Shown: positions 37,259-44,280 of the stretch, one piece after another
Numbering within the stretch: the first letter of the stretch is position 1
Layout: each line of letters opens with the position of its first letter
Assembly: GCA_020351875.1 (NCBI GenBank)
Contig: CP070671.1
Location: 32,011 to 96,010 of the forward strand
Direction of reading: 5' to 3'
DNA length: 64,000 nt
Source of the DNA: Chromatiales bacterium
GTDB taxonomy: Bacteria; Pseudomonadota; Gammaproteobacteria; Steroidobacterales; GCA-2729495
The notes under the pieces: model-generated
Database searches by the model: none
Told to the model about the DNA's origin: nothing
The model's input: only the letters and a program-made list of their open reading frames with translations
Translations under genes and position numbers: made by a program

Positions 37259-37846
37259 TCAGTCGCGGCGGTAGACGGGGTCGCCTCTGCCGCGTTCGCC
37301 GCGGATATCCAGGACCTTGAACATGCCCTCGTTCCAGATCGAAGTCGTGGGCAGGTTCTGGTTCCAGTCCATCACGACGGTGCGGCGCTTGATTCGCCAC
37401 TCGCCGTCGCGCTTTTCCAGCTTGTCGACGTAACGCCCACCGTAGAAAAAGTCCTGCGGCCCCTCCTGGCCAGGGTCGATGCCGAGCTGGGCCAGGTAAG
37501 TGGGCCCGAAGATGTCGCGAATCCGTTCCGTTGAACCTTTCACACGGTGATAGGCGAGGAGATAGGCCTCCGTGTAAGCCACATCAACGTCCAGTTCCAT
37601 GTGCACGTTGCAGATCGCGTGCTGGGTCACCTCGAACCAGTTCTGGATTTCCTCGACGATGAATTCCGCGAACTCCTCGGCGTTACCATTGAAGACGCCA
37701 TGTTCGTCGTAGCCGTCGGGCCAGTAGACCGTCTTCATCAATTCCACGTCGGCACGATCCAGGGCCCGGCAGTACCGGGTCAGCACGTCGTAGATCTTCT
37801 GCCGGTCGACGACTTCCTGCAGTTCAGCATTGTCGATCACTTTCAT
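37259..37846 (-). CDS. SnoaL/NTF2-like protein (bile-acid dehydratase/ring-hydroxylating beta-like fold)
   Basis: About 195 aa from ATG 37846; longer starts at 37870 and 37879 run into a palindrome, so they are less likely. 'VVDRQKIYDVLTRYCRALDR' then 'LMKTVYWPDGYDEHGVFNG' is the SnoaL_4 opening with the Tyr/Asp pair, and the fold closes with 'FFYGGRYVDKLEKRDGEWRI'. Members act as dehydratases, isomerases or small subunits. Stands alone, but two related proteins occur downstream in the catabolic region. Confidence 0.85.
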   Translation of the reverse strand: MKVIDNAELQEVVDRQKIYDVLTRYCRALDRADVELMKTVYWPDGYDEHGVFNGNAEEFAEFIVEEIQNWFEVTQHAICNVHMELDVDVAYTEAYLLAYHRVKGSTERIRDIFGPTYLAQLGIDPGQEGPQDFFYGGRYVDKLEKRDGEWRIKRRTVVMDWNQNLPTTSIWNEGMFKVLDIRGERGRGDPVYRRD

Positions 37847-37869
37847 GCTCCTGGCGGCTGTCGGGGCCA

Positions 37870-37918
37870 TCGGGGACATTCTTCTTTTCCGCCTAGCGGA
37901 AAAGAAGAATGTCCCCGA
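37870..37918. repeat. Perfect 49-bp palindrome, REP-like element
   Basis: Two 23-base arms (37870-37892 and 37896-37918) are exact reverse complements around a 3-base CTA centre; arms contain GGGGACATTCTTCTTTTCCG. This exact style (GGGGACA...CTTTTCC) is familiar from REP sequences of environmental gammaproteobacteria spread by RAYT transposases. It lies just upstream of the SnoaL gene, and its RNA would form a strong hairpin. Confidence 0.75.
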
Positions 37919-38021
37919 CCGGACCTACATCATAGCTGACAAAGCTTGCAGTCATTTTTTTGCCCAAATAGAATCCCACCAAGGGGACCACACACTCAAC
38001 TAATCACAACGGAGCAGTGCA

Positions 38022-38618
38022 ATGTCAGAAGAGACCCAGAAAACACCCAAATTCGATCCGATTACACTCGAGCAGGTCGATGTAAACAAAGATTATCCGA
38101 TGGAGCCCGATGAATTCGAGATACTGTACAAGCACAATTGCTATTGCCACATGGCGCACATATCTCAATACGGCTACCCAATTGTTACCCCCATGTTCTA
38201 CGTGGTTTTGGAAGACGGACATATTTATATCAGTAGCGTCCAAAAGTACCGCAAGAAAATAGAACACCTTATTGAGAATCCAAAGATATCCGTCAGCATC
38301 AGTAATGATGGGTCAAACGCGAAACGGCAGAAATCGATTCAGATTATCGGCAAGGCAGAAGTCTCTTTCGATCAGGAATTGCTGACCAAAGTTCACTGGG
38401 CAATTATTGATAAGTACTGGTGGGACCTCAAAGGCAACGAAGAGATGCGCCAGGCAGCGTTTAAAGGCGTGCACACACCTAACCGGGCCATCATAAAAGT
38501 CATTCCAAACAAGAATTCACCAACGTCCTGGGATTTCGGCAAAATGGTTCAAAGTTACGAGAGAGGCGTTTGGTTTAATGAGGCTTACGAGATGTGCAAG
38601 CCTTACGACGTCCGGTAG
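38022..38618 (+). CDS. Pyridoxamine-5'-phosphate-oxidase-like flavin-binding split-barrel protein
   Basis: 198 aa with GGAG about 8 bases before the ATG. 'HNCYCHMAHISQYGYPIVTP' and 'MFYVVLEDGHIYISSVQKYR', followed by 'KKIEHLIENPKISVSISND', is the FMN-binding split-barrel pattern. Members reduce or oxidise small substrates or bind heme/F420. The gene is clearly more AT-rich than its neighbours and uses different codons, which suggests transfer. A tRNA-Gly remnant follows 40 bases later. Confidence 0.85.
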   Translation: MSEETQKTPKFDPITLEQVDVNKDYPMEPDEFEILYKHNCYCHMAHISQYGYPIVTPMFYVVLEDGHIYISSVQKYRKKIEHLIENPKISVSISNDGSNAKRQKSIQIIGKAEVSFDQELLTKVHWAIIDKYWWDLKGNEEMRQAAFKGVHTPNRAIIKVIPNKNSPTSWDFGKMVQSYERGVWFNEAYEMCKPYDVR

Positions 38619-38660
38619 TACAATAACGCCTCGCGCGTGCACGGTCCGCTGAGTAGTTGA

Positions 38661-38731
38661 GCAGCGCGTGAATGGCAGGGCCCCAGCTTTCCAAGCAGAA
38701 AACGACGGTTCGATTTCCTTCGCCCGCTCCA
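38661..38731 (+). pseudogene. Decayed tRNA-Gly remnant
   Basis: The 3' half matches tRNA-Gly of the CCC/UCC kind: anticodon loop TTTCCAA (anticodon TCC), T-loop TTCGATT, and 3' end CGCCCGCTCCA with encoded CCA. Both stems have mismatches (A-A and C-A in the anticodon stem, C-C in the T stem), and the 5' acceptor and D arm are short and do not pair. It looks like a non-functional copy, such as those left at integration sites. Confidence 0.6.
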
Positions 38732-38734
38732 GAA

Positions 38735-38760
38735 ACCAAAGCCCCGTCAGGGGCTTTGGT
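38735..38760. terminator. Hairpin terminator, probably bidirectional
   Basis: ACCAAAGCCCC-GTCA-GGGGCTTTGGT, an 11-bp perfect stem with a 4-base loop, lies between genes that converge (38618 and 38778). T-rich bases follow on both sides, though the runs are short. It starts 4 bases after the tRNA CCA, as terminators of tRNA genes often do. Confidence 0.65.
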
Positions 38761-38777
38761 GTTTCTGCTTACGTATC

Positions 38778-39218
38778 TCAAGCCATATCGGCGCGATGCC
38801 GGCTCAGGTCACCCAGCAGGTCCGGAGAAATATCGCGCTTCGTGAATCGCCACTCGCCGCCGACCTGCTCGAAGACATCGCGATAGTGCCCGGAAAAGAT
38901 GGGTTGCAGCGGGAAACCGGGCGGTACCGCCTGGAAGACCGTGATGTAGCACTGGGCGGTGGCGTGATTGTCCCCCGGTCCCAGGTCGATCTGTACGTTG
39001 GTCATCGCGTGCTTCGTCAGCGGCTTGCCGTCGTACAGGATCACGTGTTTCAGCGTCTCCATCATCGCCTCGGCGCCGGGCTCACCGCCGCGGGGATCGC
39101 CGAGTACCCGCCACGTGCCGTGCTCGAATAACCGCGCGCAGCCGGCCATGTCGCCTGCATCGAGCCGGAAACAGTACTCGTTCATCAGTGCCTGGATGGC
39201 TTCGCGCGCCTCGGTCAT
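38778..39218 (-). CDS. SnoaL/NTF2-like protein
   Basis: 146 aa. 'AIQALMNEYCFRLDAGDMAG', then 'CARLFEHGTWRVLGDPRGG' is the SnoaL pattern, closing with 'FSGHYRDVFEQVGGEWRFTK'. It is the last gene of a four-gene operon with two ABM-type proteins and an acyl-CoA ligase, so it probably acts on an intermediate of that catabolic route. Confidence 0.85.
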   Translation of the reverse strand: MTEAREAIQALMNEYCFRLDAGDMAGCARLFEHGTWRVLGDPRGGEPGAEAMMETLKHVILYDGKPLTKHAMTNVQIDLGPGDNHATAQCYITVFQAVPPGFPLQPIFSGHYRDVFEQVGGEWRFTKRDISPDLLGDLSRHRADMA

Positions 39219-39239
39219 GGTTCCCGCCTCCAGCCGCCG

Positions 39240-39533
39240 CTATTCCACGAGGTCGAAGAACTGCAGATCCATTTCTTCGGCCAGCGCCTCCAGGATCGGC
39301 GGCACCAGCCGCTCGTGGTCCGGTGCGTCCTGGTGCACCTGGAAGGCCACTTCGTCCTTGAAACGCGAATACACCACGTAGGTGTTCGGCGCTTCCCGGT
39401 GCTTCAGGAAGTCGTAGACGAGTGTGTCCGGCTCGGTGTCGTGGGTGATGTCCGACAACTCCTTCTGCAGAGCTTCGAACTCCGCGATTTTGTCGGGCTT
39501 CACGACCAGCCGGGCGATAAATGCCGTCTGCAT
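39240..39533 (-). CDS. ABM-domain (antibiotic biosynthesis monooxygenase-like) protein
   Basis: 97 aa from ATG 39533 with AGGAG 7 bases upstream. 'FIARLVVKPDKIAEFEALQK' and 'YVVYSRFKDEVAFQVHQDAP' fit the dimeric alpha-beta barrel of quinol monooxygenase YgiN-like proteins. These enzymes work without cofactors or metals on quinol-type substrates, or act as isomerases. Related in shape to the first gene of this operon. Confidence 0.8.
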   Translation of the reverse strand: MQTAFIARLVVKPDKIAEFEALQKELSDITHDTEPDTLVYDFLKHREAPNTYVVYSRFKDEVAFQVHQDAPDHERLVPPILEALAEEMDLQFFDLVE

Positions 39534-39558
39534 AATGACTCTCCTGGTATCGAGTGCT

Positions 39559-41217
39559 TCAGGCCAGGCCAAGCTCTTGCGTGAGCTGGTCCCGGAGCCG
39601 GAATTTCTGGATCTTGCTGGTGGACATGGGCCATTCGGTCACAAACCGAACGTAGCGCGGCACCTTGAAGCCAGCGATCTCGCCCTTGCAGAAGGCCACC
39701 AATTCTTCTTCCGTGGCCTGCTGACCATCTTCCAGTTCGATGAAGGCAGCCGCGACTTCCTGCAGCCGCTCATCGGGGATGCCTACGACCTGGGCCAGCT
39801 TCACGGCCGGGTGCCGGGCGAGGAAAGACTCGATCTCGGCGGCCGCGACGTTTTCGCCGCCGACTTTCAACATGTCCTTGAAGCGGCCGTGGAACATGAT
39901 CTGGCCGTTCGCATCGAAAGAGCCCATGTCGCCGGTGCGGAAGAAGCCGTCGTCGTCGAAAGCGGCCGCGGTCTTCTCCGGGTCCTTGTAGTAGCCGTCG
40001 AACAGGCTGTAGCCGCGCACCAGTATCTCGCCCTGCTCTCCGGCGGGCACTGGCTCGCCAGTGTCGATATCGACAATCTTCACCTCGAGCCCCGGCAGCG
40101 GCGTGCCCAGGCGCGTGCAGCGCAGTTCCAGGCTGTCCGTCAGCTCGCTGGTACACACGGTGCCGCCCGTTTCCGTCATTCCATACGTGCCCACGTAAAC
40201 GGTGTCGGGAATCGCTTCCAGCATGGCGTCCTTGATAGCCGGCGGCTGCACCGCGAAATTGCTGTTCATCAGCCTGACGCGGCTGAGGTCGGTAGTCGGG
40301 AAATCCGGGTGATGGATCAGGTCGGACATGATGGTGACAAAACAGGGATAGGTCGCTGTGGCCCGTTCAGACTCGAGCATCTTCAGTGCGACGCCCGCAT
40401 CGAAATAGCTCATGGTCAGGTACGCGCCCGCCACGTCGAATATGGCCACCATGGGCAGGATCGCCGCAATGTGGAACATTGGCAACGGCGACCAGAAGCG
40501 ATCTTCCTGGCGCAACCGGTAACGGTAGCGTCCAAGCGCGATGCTGTTCCGGACAATAGCCTCATGGCTGATGGGACAGCCCTTCGGATTCGCCGTGGTT
40601 CCCGACGTGTAGAGCATGATGGCCGGGTCACGCACGCGGGTTCGCATCCGGGTGGCCTGGACATCGTCCACGGCCACCGCCTCGGCGAGACCTTCGAACT
40701 GCTGTTCCGTGATAAAGCCCGGCGGCGTCGATTTGCCCAGCACAACGATGTTGCGCAGCCTCGGCGCCGCGGCCACTGAAAGATTCAGGGAATCCGTTGA
40801 GTCCGCAAGGCCAGGCAGGCCCTCACCGAGCCGCTCGACGAAATTCACATGCTCGGCGATCTGATCTGTCGTTATCACCGTGACCAGGTCTGCGTTCTCG
40901 ATCACGTACTGCAGTTCGCCGGCCCGGAAACGCGCGTTGATGGGGACCGTCACGGCCCCACAAAGGGCAATACCGAACAGGAATTCCGGAAACTCAAAGC
41001 AGGTGGGCAACAACAGTCCGACGTGGTCGCCCGGCTTCACTCCCAGGGCCTGCAGACCCCGCGCCCGTTCATAGGCGCATTCGGCAAGCTCCGCGAAGCT
41101 CTGGCGTCCCTCCGGGAACACAATCGCGTCGGCATCCGGGTGCTCGTCGGCGGCCCGCAGCAGCAGGTCACCAAGCGTGGTCGCGCGTATCGGGTGTTCG
41201 AAAGCCGGCACGGACAC
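39559..41217 (-). CDS. Class I acyl-CoA ligase (FadD-like)
   Basis: 552 aa from GTG 41217 (GTG 41211 also possible); it begins 5 bases after the ABM gene ends. Adenylate-forming motifs: 'IMLYTSGTTANPKGCPISHE', 'YVGTYGMTETGG', 'GYYKDPEKTAAAFDDDGFFR' + 'TGDMG', and the C-terminal catalytic Lys in 'STSKIQKFRLRDQL'. Activates a carboxylic acid to its CoA ester with ATP; the operon context suggests a steroid- or aromatic-type acid. Confidence 0.9.
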   Translation of the reverse strand: MSVPAFEHPIRATTLGDLLLRAADEHPDADAIVFPEGRQSFAELAECAYERARGLQALGVKPGDHVGLLLPTCFEFPEFLFGIALCGAVTVPINARFRAGELQYVIENADLVTVITTDQIAEHVNFVERLGEGLPGLADSTDSLNLSVAAAPRLRNIVVLGKSTPPGFITEQQFEGLAEAVAVDDVQATRMRTRVRDPAIMLYTSGTTANPKGCPISHEAIVRNSIALGRYRYRLRQEDRFWSPLPMFHIAAILPMVAIFDVAGAYLTMSYFDAGVALKMLESERATATYPCFVTIMSDLIHHPDFPTTDLSRVRLMNSNFAVQPPAIKDAMLEAIPDTVYVGTYGMTETGGTVCTSELTDSLELRCTRLGTPLPGLEVKIVDIDTGEPVPAGEQGEILVRGYSLFDGYYKDPEKTAAAFDDDGFFRTGDMGSFDANGQIMFHGRFKDMLKVGGENVAAAEIESFLARHPAVKLAQVVGIPDERLQEVAAAFIELEDGQQATEEELVAFCKGEIAGFKVPRYVRFVTEWPMSTSKIQKFRLRDQLTQELGLA

Positions 41218-41222
41218 GGCTG

Positions 41223-41525
41223 CTATTCCATCGGGTCCAGGTACTCGCGCGTGTAGGGCGGATCGCCCCCTTCCATGCAGTCGAGCAGGTTCGGCGCGAT
41301 TTCCTGCAGGTAGGCCGTGTTCATGTGCAACTCTTCGGCAGCCTCGTCCTTGAAAGACTCCATCACGGCAAACTCGCGTGGTCCGCGCAGCCGGAAGAAA
41401 CGGTAGTAAAGCGTATCCGGTTCGTTCGCGTGCACCTGCCGCTCGAGTTCCCGGGCGAGGCGCATAAATTCGTCCTCGCGACCCTCTTTGACCGTCATCC
41501 GGGCCAGGAAAGATACGTTTGCCAC
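41223..41525 (-). CDS. ABM-domain monooxygenase-like protein, first gene of the ligase operon
   Basis: 100 aa with a GTG start at 41525, supported by AAGGAG 6 bases upstream. 'NVSFLARMTVKEGREDEFMR' and 'FRLRGPREFAVMESFKDEAA' match the ABM/YgiN fold. An 18-bp operator-like palindrome (41574-41591) lies 50 bases upstream and is shared with the divergent Rieske ferredoxin gene. Confidence 0.82.
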   Translation of the reverse strand: MANVSFLARMTVKEGREDEFMRLARELERQVHANEPDTLYYRFFRLRGPREFAVMESFKDEAAEELHMNTAYLQEIAPNLLDCMEGGDPPYTREYLDPME

Positions 41526-41573
41526 GTCGCACTCCTTATATATGCGTTTGTGATGATAGCACCGGCGGCAAAA

Positions 41574-41591
41574 AAACAGTCAGATTTGTTT
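41574..41591. promoter_or_regulatory. Operator-like palindrome, site A of a shared pair
   Basis: AAACAGTCAGATTTGTTT, nearly palindromic. It lies between the divergent ABM-ligase operon and the Rieske ferredoxin gene. It matches a site at 63363-63380 at 16 of 18 bases. A TetR-type regulator is the likely binder; TetR genes lie at 17099 and 52924. Confidence 0.6.
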
Positions 41592-41646
41592 TTTTTATAA
41601 CGCGGATGTTAACTTGCGCTGGCCCCAGGTGCAGGAGCCGCCCACA

Positions 41647-41964
41647 TTGAACGACGCGTCATTTCAGTTCGCCGCCAATGCCGACGACATTCCGGTCGGC
41701 AAGACCCTGCCCCTGGAATTCGACGGCCAGCACGTGCTGCTCTGCCATACGAAGGAAGGCATCTTCGCGATCGAAAATCTCTGCAGTCATGCTCTGGCCC
41801 ACCTCAGTGCCGGCAAGCTGCGCGGTTTTCGCATCATCTGCCCGTTGCACGGCGGTTCTTTCGACGTGCGCGACGGTTGCGCAACAGGCAAACCCGCCAC
41901 CGTCGACATCCGGACATATCCCGTGCGTGTGATCGACAACCGCATCGAGGTACAACTCGGCTAG
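41647..41964 (+). CDS. Rieske-type ferredoxin
   Basis: About 105 aa from TTG 41647 (GGAG 9 bases upstream; TTG 41614 is an alternative start). Both halves of the [2Fe-2S] Rieske motif are present: 'NLCSHALAHL' (CxH) and 'CPLHGGSFDV' (CxxH). The small size fits a soluble ferredoxin that feeds a ring-hydroxylating oxygenase. A Rieske oxygenase gene with a matching promoter site lies at 63414. The 3' end overlaps the convergent MaoC gene by 4 bases. Confidence 0.88.
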   Translation: MNDASFQFAANADDIPVGKTLPLEFDGQHVLLCHTKEGIFAIENLCSHALAHLSAGKLRGFRIICPLHGGSFDVRDGCATGKPATVDIRTYPVRVIDNRIEVQLG

Positions 41965-42824
41965 GCCGGCGCGATCACCGCGCGACCGTTGTTCAACACC
42001 ACGGCATCGCGCGCGTCCACACGGGCCCGGAACGACACCTCGTCACCGTCCTGCCAGACTTCGATACGGATCGTTTCCCCGGGAAACACCGGCGCGGAAA
42101 AGCGCAGGCCGAAGCTGCGCAACCGGGCGACATCGGCGATCTGCAGGGCCTGCAGCACCGCGCGCGCCGCGATGCCGTAACTCGCCAGGCCGTGGAGTAT
42201 CGGCGCCGGGAAGCCGGCCTTCTCCGCCACCGCCGGGTCGGCATGCAGCGGATTGTAGTCGCCACTGAGGCGGTACAGCAACGCCGCCTGCGTCGCCACC
42301 GGGATATCCACTGCAGCGTCGGGCGAGCGCTCCGGCAACGCGTGGGGCCTGGCGCTCCTGGTCACCGGTCCGCCGAACCCGCCGTTGTTTCGGGCAAAGA
42401 TCACCGCGGTCTGGGTCGACAGGTGGTCGCCGGAGGCCTGCTCGTAGATCTTTCGCTCCACGTGGATCAACGCGCCGCGCCCTTCGCCCTTGTCGATAAT
42501 TTCGGCCACGCGGTTGCGCGCCACGATGGTGCCTTCGGCGGGCAGCGGTGCATGAATGTCCAGGTGCTGTTCACCATGCAGCACCTTCAGGAAATCGATA
42601 CCGGTATCCGGATTCGTCATCCAGGAGCCGGGATGTCCCAGCACCACCGGCATGGTCGGAAAAGCCTGCAATCCCTTCTCGTAGACGAAGCGCAGCTCGT
42701 CGGCAGCCGTGGGATTGAAACCGAAGCCCAGGCCCAGCGCGTACAGCATCGTGTCGCGTGGCGTATAGCTCTGCGTGACCTCGTCGAAGGGCCAGTTCAG
42801 CAGTCGCTCGTAGTCCAGCGCCAT
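41961..42824 (-). CDS. MaoC-type 2-enoyl-CoA hydratase (double hot-dog)
   Basis: 287 aa, the size of hydratase-2 domains of MFE-2 and ChsH3-like proteins. The catalytic motif lies in the C-terminal half: 'LYRLSGDYNPLHADPAVAEK' then 'AGFPAPILHGLASYGIAARA', with Asp and His for hydration. The N-terminal half is a degenerate hot-dog domain ('LGLGFGFNPTAADELRFVYE'). Hydrates trans-2-enoyl-CoA to the 3R-hydroxyacyl-CoA. Last gene of a five-gene operon, 9 bases after an MFE-2-type SDR. Confidence 0.92.
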   Translation of the reverse strand: MALDYERLLNWPFDEVTQSYTPRDTMLYALGLGFGFNPTAADELRFVYEKGLQAFPTMPVVLGHPGSWMTNPDTGIDFLKVLHGEQHLDIHAPLPAEGTIVARNRVAEIIDKGEGRGALIHVERKIYEQASGDHLSTQTAVIFARNNGGFGGPVTRSARPHALPERSPDAAVDIPVATQAALLYRLSGDYNPLHADPAVAEKAGFPAPILHGLASYGIAARAVLQALQIADVARLRSFGLRFSAPVFPGETIRIEVWQDGDEVSFRARVDARDAVVLNNGRAVIAPA

Positions 42825-42833
42825 AAGGGGCGA

Positions 42834-43754
42834 CTACACGGGCTCCCAGTTGAACACACTGGCCGTGACGTCCAGGGGATACATCGACGGGCCGAAAGCC
42901 GGCAATACACGTTCGCACACGGACGCAGGCGTCCAGCCTTCTTCCGTGTGCGCCGCCCGTATCGGCCGAGACTGGCTCATCAGGAAAATCTCGTTCTTGC
43001 GCACCGCGAAAATTTGCCCGCTGACCTCTTTCGCCGCGTCGCTGAACAGCGCGACCGCCAGCGGCGCGATCTTCTCCGGTGTCATCTGCTTGATCTTCTC
43101 GACCCTGGCCTTTTGCTCCGGCGTCTCGGTGGGCACCTTCCCGAACAGCCGGCTCCACGCGAAGGGCGAGATGCAGTTCGAGCGTACGTTATAGCGGGCC
43201 ATATCCAGCGCAATGCTCTTGGACAACCCGACGATGCCGAGCTTCGCTGCCATGTAGTTGGCCTGCCCGAGGTTACCGATCAGGCCAGACGTGGAGGTCA
43301 TGTGCACCAGGCAGCCGCTTTCCTGCTGGCGAAAGTGCGGCGCACAGGCCCGGCTCATGTTGAAGGAACCTTTCAGGTGGACCTGCAGCACGATGTCGAA
43401 CTGCTCTTCGGTCATCTTGTGGAAGATCGTGTCGCGCAGGATGCCCGCGTTGTTCACGACCCCGTCGATGCGGCCGAACTTGTCGATCGCGGCCTGGATA
43501 ATCGCGTGCGCGCTGCCCCATTCCGCGACGCTGTTGAAGTTCGCGATGGCCTTGCCGCCTCGTGACTCGATTTCGCTCACCACCTCGTCCGCCGGCGTGG
43601 CGTCCTCGCCCTCGCCCTCGGCGCTGCCGCCGATATCGTTCACCACCACCTGCGCGCCATGGTCGGCCAGCATGATGGCAATGGCCCGGCCGATGCCGCG
43701 CCCGCCGCCCGTCACCACAATGGCCTTGCCGTCCAGCATCTTGTCGTCGCTCAT
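42834..43754 (-). CDS. MFE-2-like 3-hydroxyacyl-CoA dehydrogenase (SDR)
   Basis: 306 aa. 'KAIVVTGGGRGIGRAIAIML' then 'VVVNDIGGSAEGEGEDATPA' is the distinctive opening of the HSD17B4/MFE-2 dehydrogenase domain. The active site is 'MTSTSGLIGNLGQANYMAAK' (Ser, Tyr, Lys), and the C-terminus 'VFNWEPV' fits too. It oxidises 3R-hydroxyacyl-CoA, pairing with the MaoC hydratase next door. Together they equal a split MFE-2. Confidence 0.92.
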   Translation of the reverse strand: MSDDKMLDGKAIVVTGGGRGIGRAIAIMLADHGAQVVVNDIGGSAEGEGEDATPADEVVSEIESRGGKAIANFNSVAEWGSAHAIIQAAIDKFGRIDGVVNNAGILRDTIFHKMTEEQFDIVLQVHLKGSFNMSRACAPHFRQQESGCLVHMTSTSGLIGNLGQANYMAAKLGIVGLSKSIALDMARYNVRSNCISPFAWSRLFGKVPTETPEQKARVEKIKQMTPEKIAPLAVALFSDAAKEVSGQIFAVRKNEIFLMSQSRPIRAAHTEEGWTPASVCERVLPAFGPSMYPLDVTASVFNWEPV

Positions 43755-43788
43755 TGTTCTCTCCGGTTCAGCGTCGGGGCAGGCGCCG

Positions 43789-44280
43789 TCATTCGGAACT
43801 CGCGGCCGGTGAAGTCATCTCCGCACCCGGGACCGGGTTGAAGTAGTGAATGACCACGCTGCGCTTCGCGATCTTCCAGGTGCCGTCGCGGCGTTCGAAA
43901 TCGTCGGTGTAGGTGGCGCCGACCATCTGCACCACGTCATCTTTCGTCGCGCCCATGCAATCCACGTCGCACACGCCGCGCGCGTGGTCGGCATCCGTAA
44001 ATTCGACGCGCAGGTTCGTGGTCCAGTGATGCGTTTCTCGCCACACCGGGTACAGCACCTCGTGCACGGCACGGTGGATGCCTTCATGGCCTTCGAACAC
44101 GCCAAAGGGCGGGCCGATGTCCCACACCGCGTCCGGGTGCCAGATGCCGATGAAACGATCCCAGTCGTGGCCGTCGAAACCCTGGCAGTAATCCGTGACC
44201 AGGTCGCGCAGCGCGGCCCGGCTTTCCAGTTCATCGACCCGGCGCAACAGCGCGTCGATCTGCGCCTGCTGGTCGGTCAT
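43789..44280 (-). CDS. SnoaL-like protein
   Basis: 163 aa with a 4-base overlap with the flavoprotein gene before it. 'LRDLVTDYCQGFDGHDWDRF' and 'IGIWHPDAVWDIGPPFG' carry the SnoaL_4 Tyr and Asp; 'ATYTDDFERRDGTWKIAKR' closes the fold. Its coupling to the KstD-like flavoprotein suggests dehydration or isomerisation of the same ring substrate (inference). Confidence 0.85.
   Translation of the reverse strand: MTDQQAQIDALLRRVDELESRAALRDLVTDYCQGFDGHDWDRFIGIWHPDAVWDIGPPFGVFEGHEGIHRAVHEVLYPVWRETHHWTTNLRVEFTDADHARGVCDVDCMGATKDDVVQMVGATYTDDFERRDGTWKIAKRSVVIHYFNPVPGAEMTSPAASSE

Noticed and set aside
37870-37918. Treating the 49-bp palindrome as a transcription terminator
   Set aside because: It has no U-run, lies upstream of a gene start rather than at a gene end, and matches REP style better.
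41877-43565. 562-codon plus-strand frame opposite the MaoC and SDR genes
   Set aside because: Spans two real genes in antisense and reads as Arg/His-rich noise.
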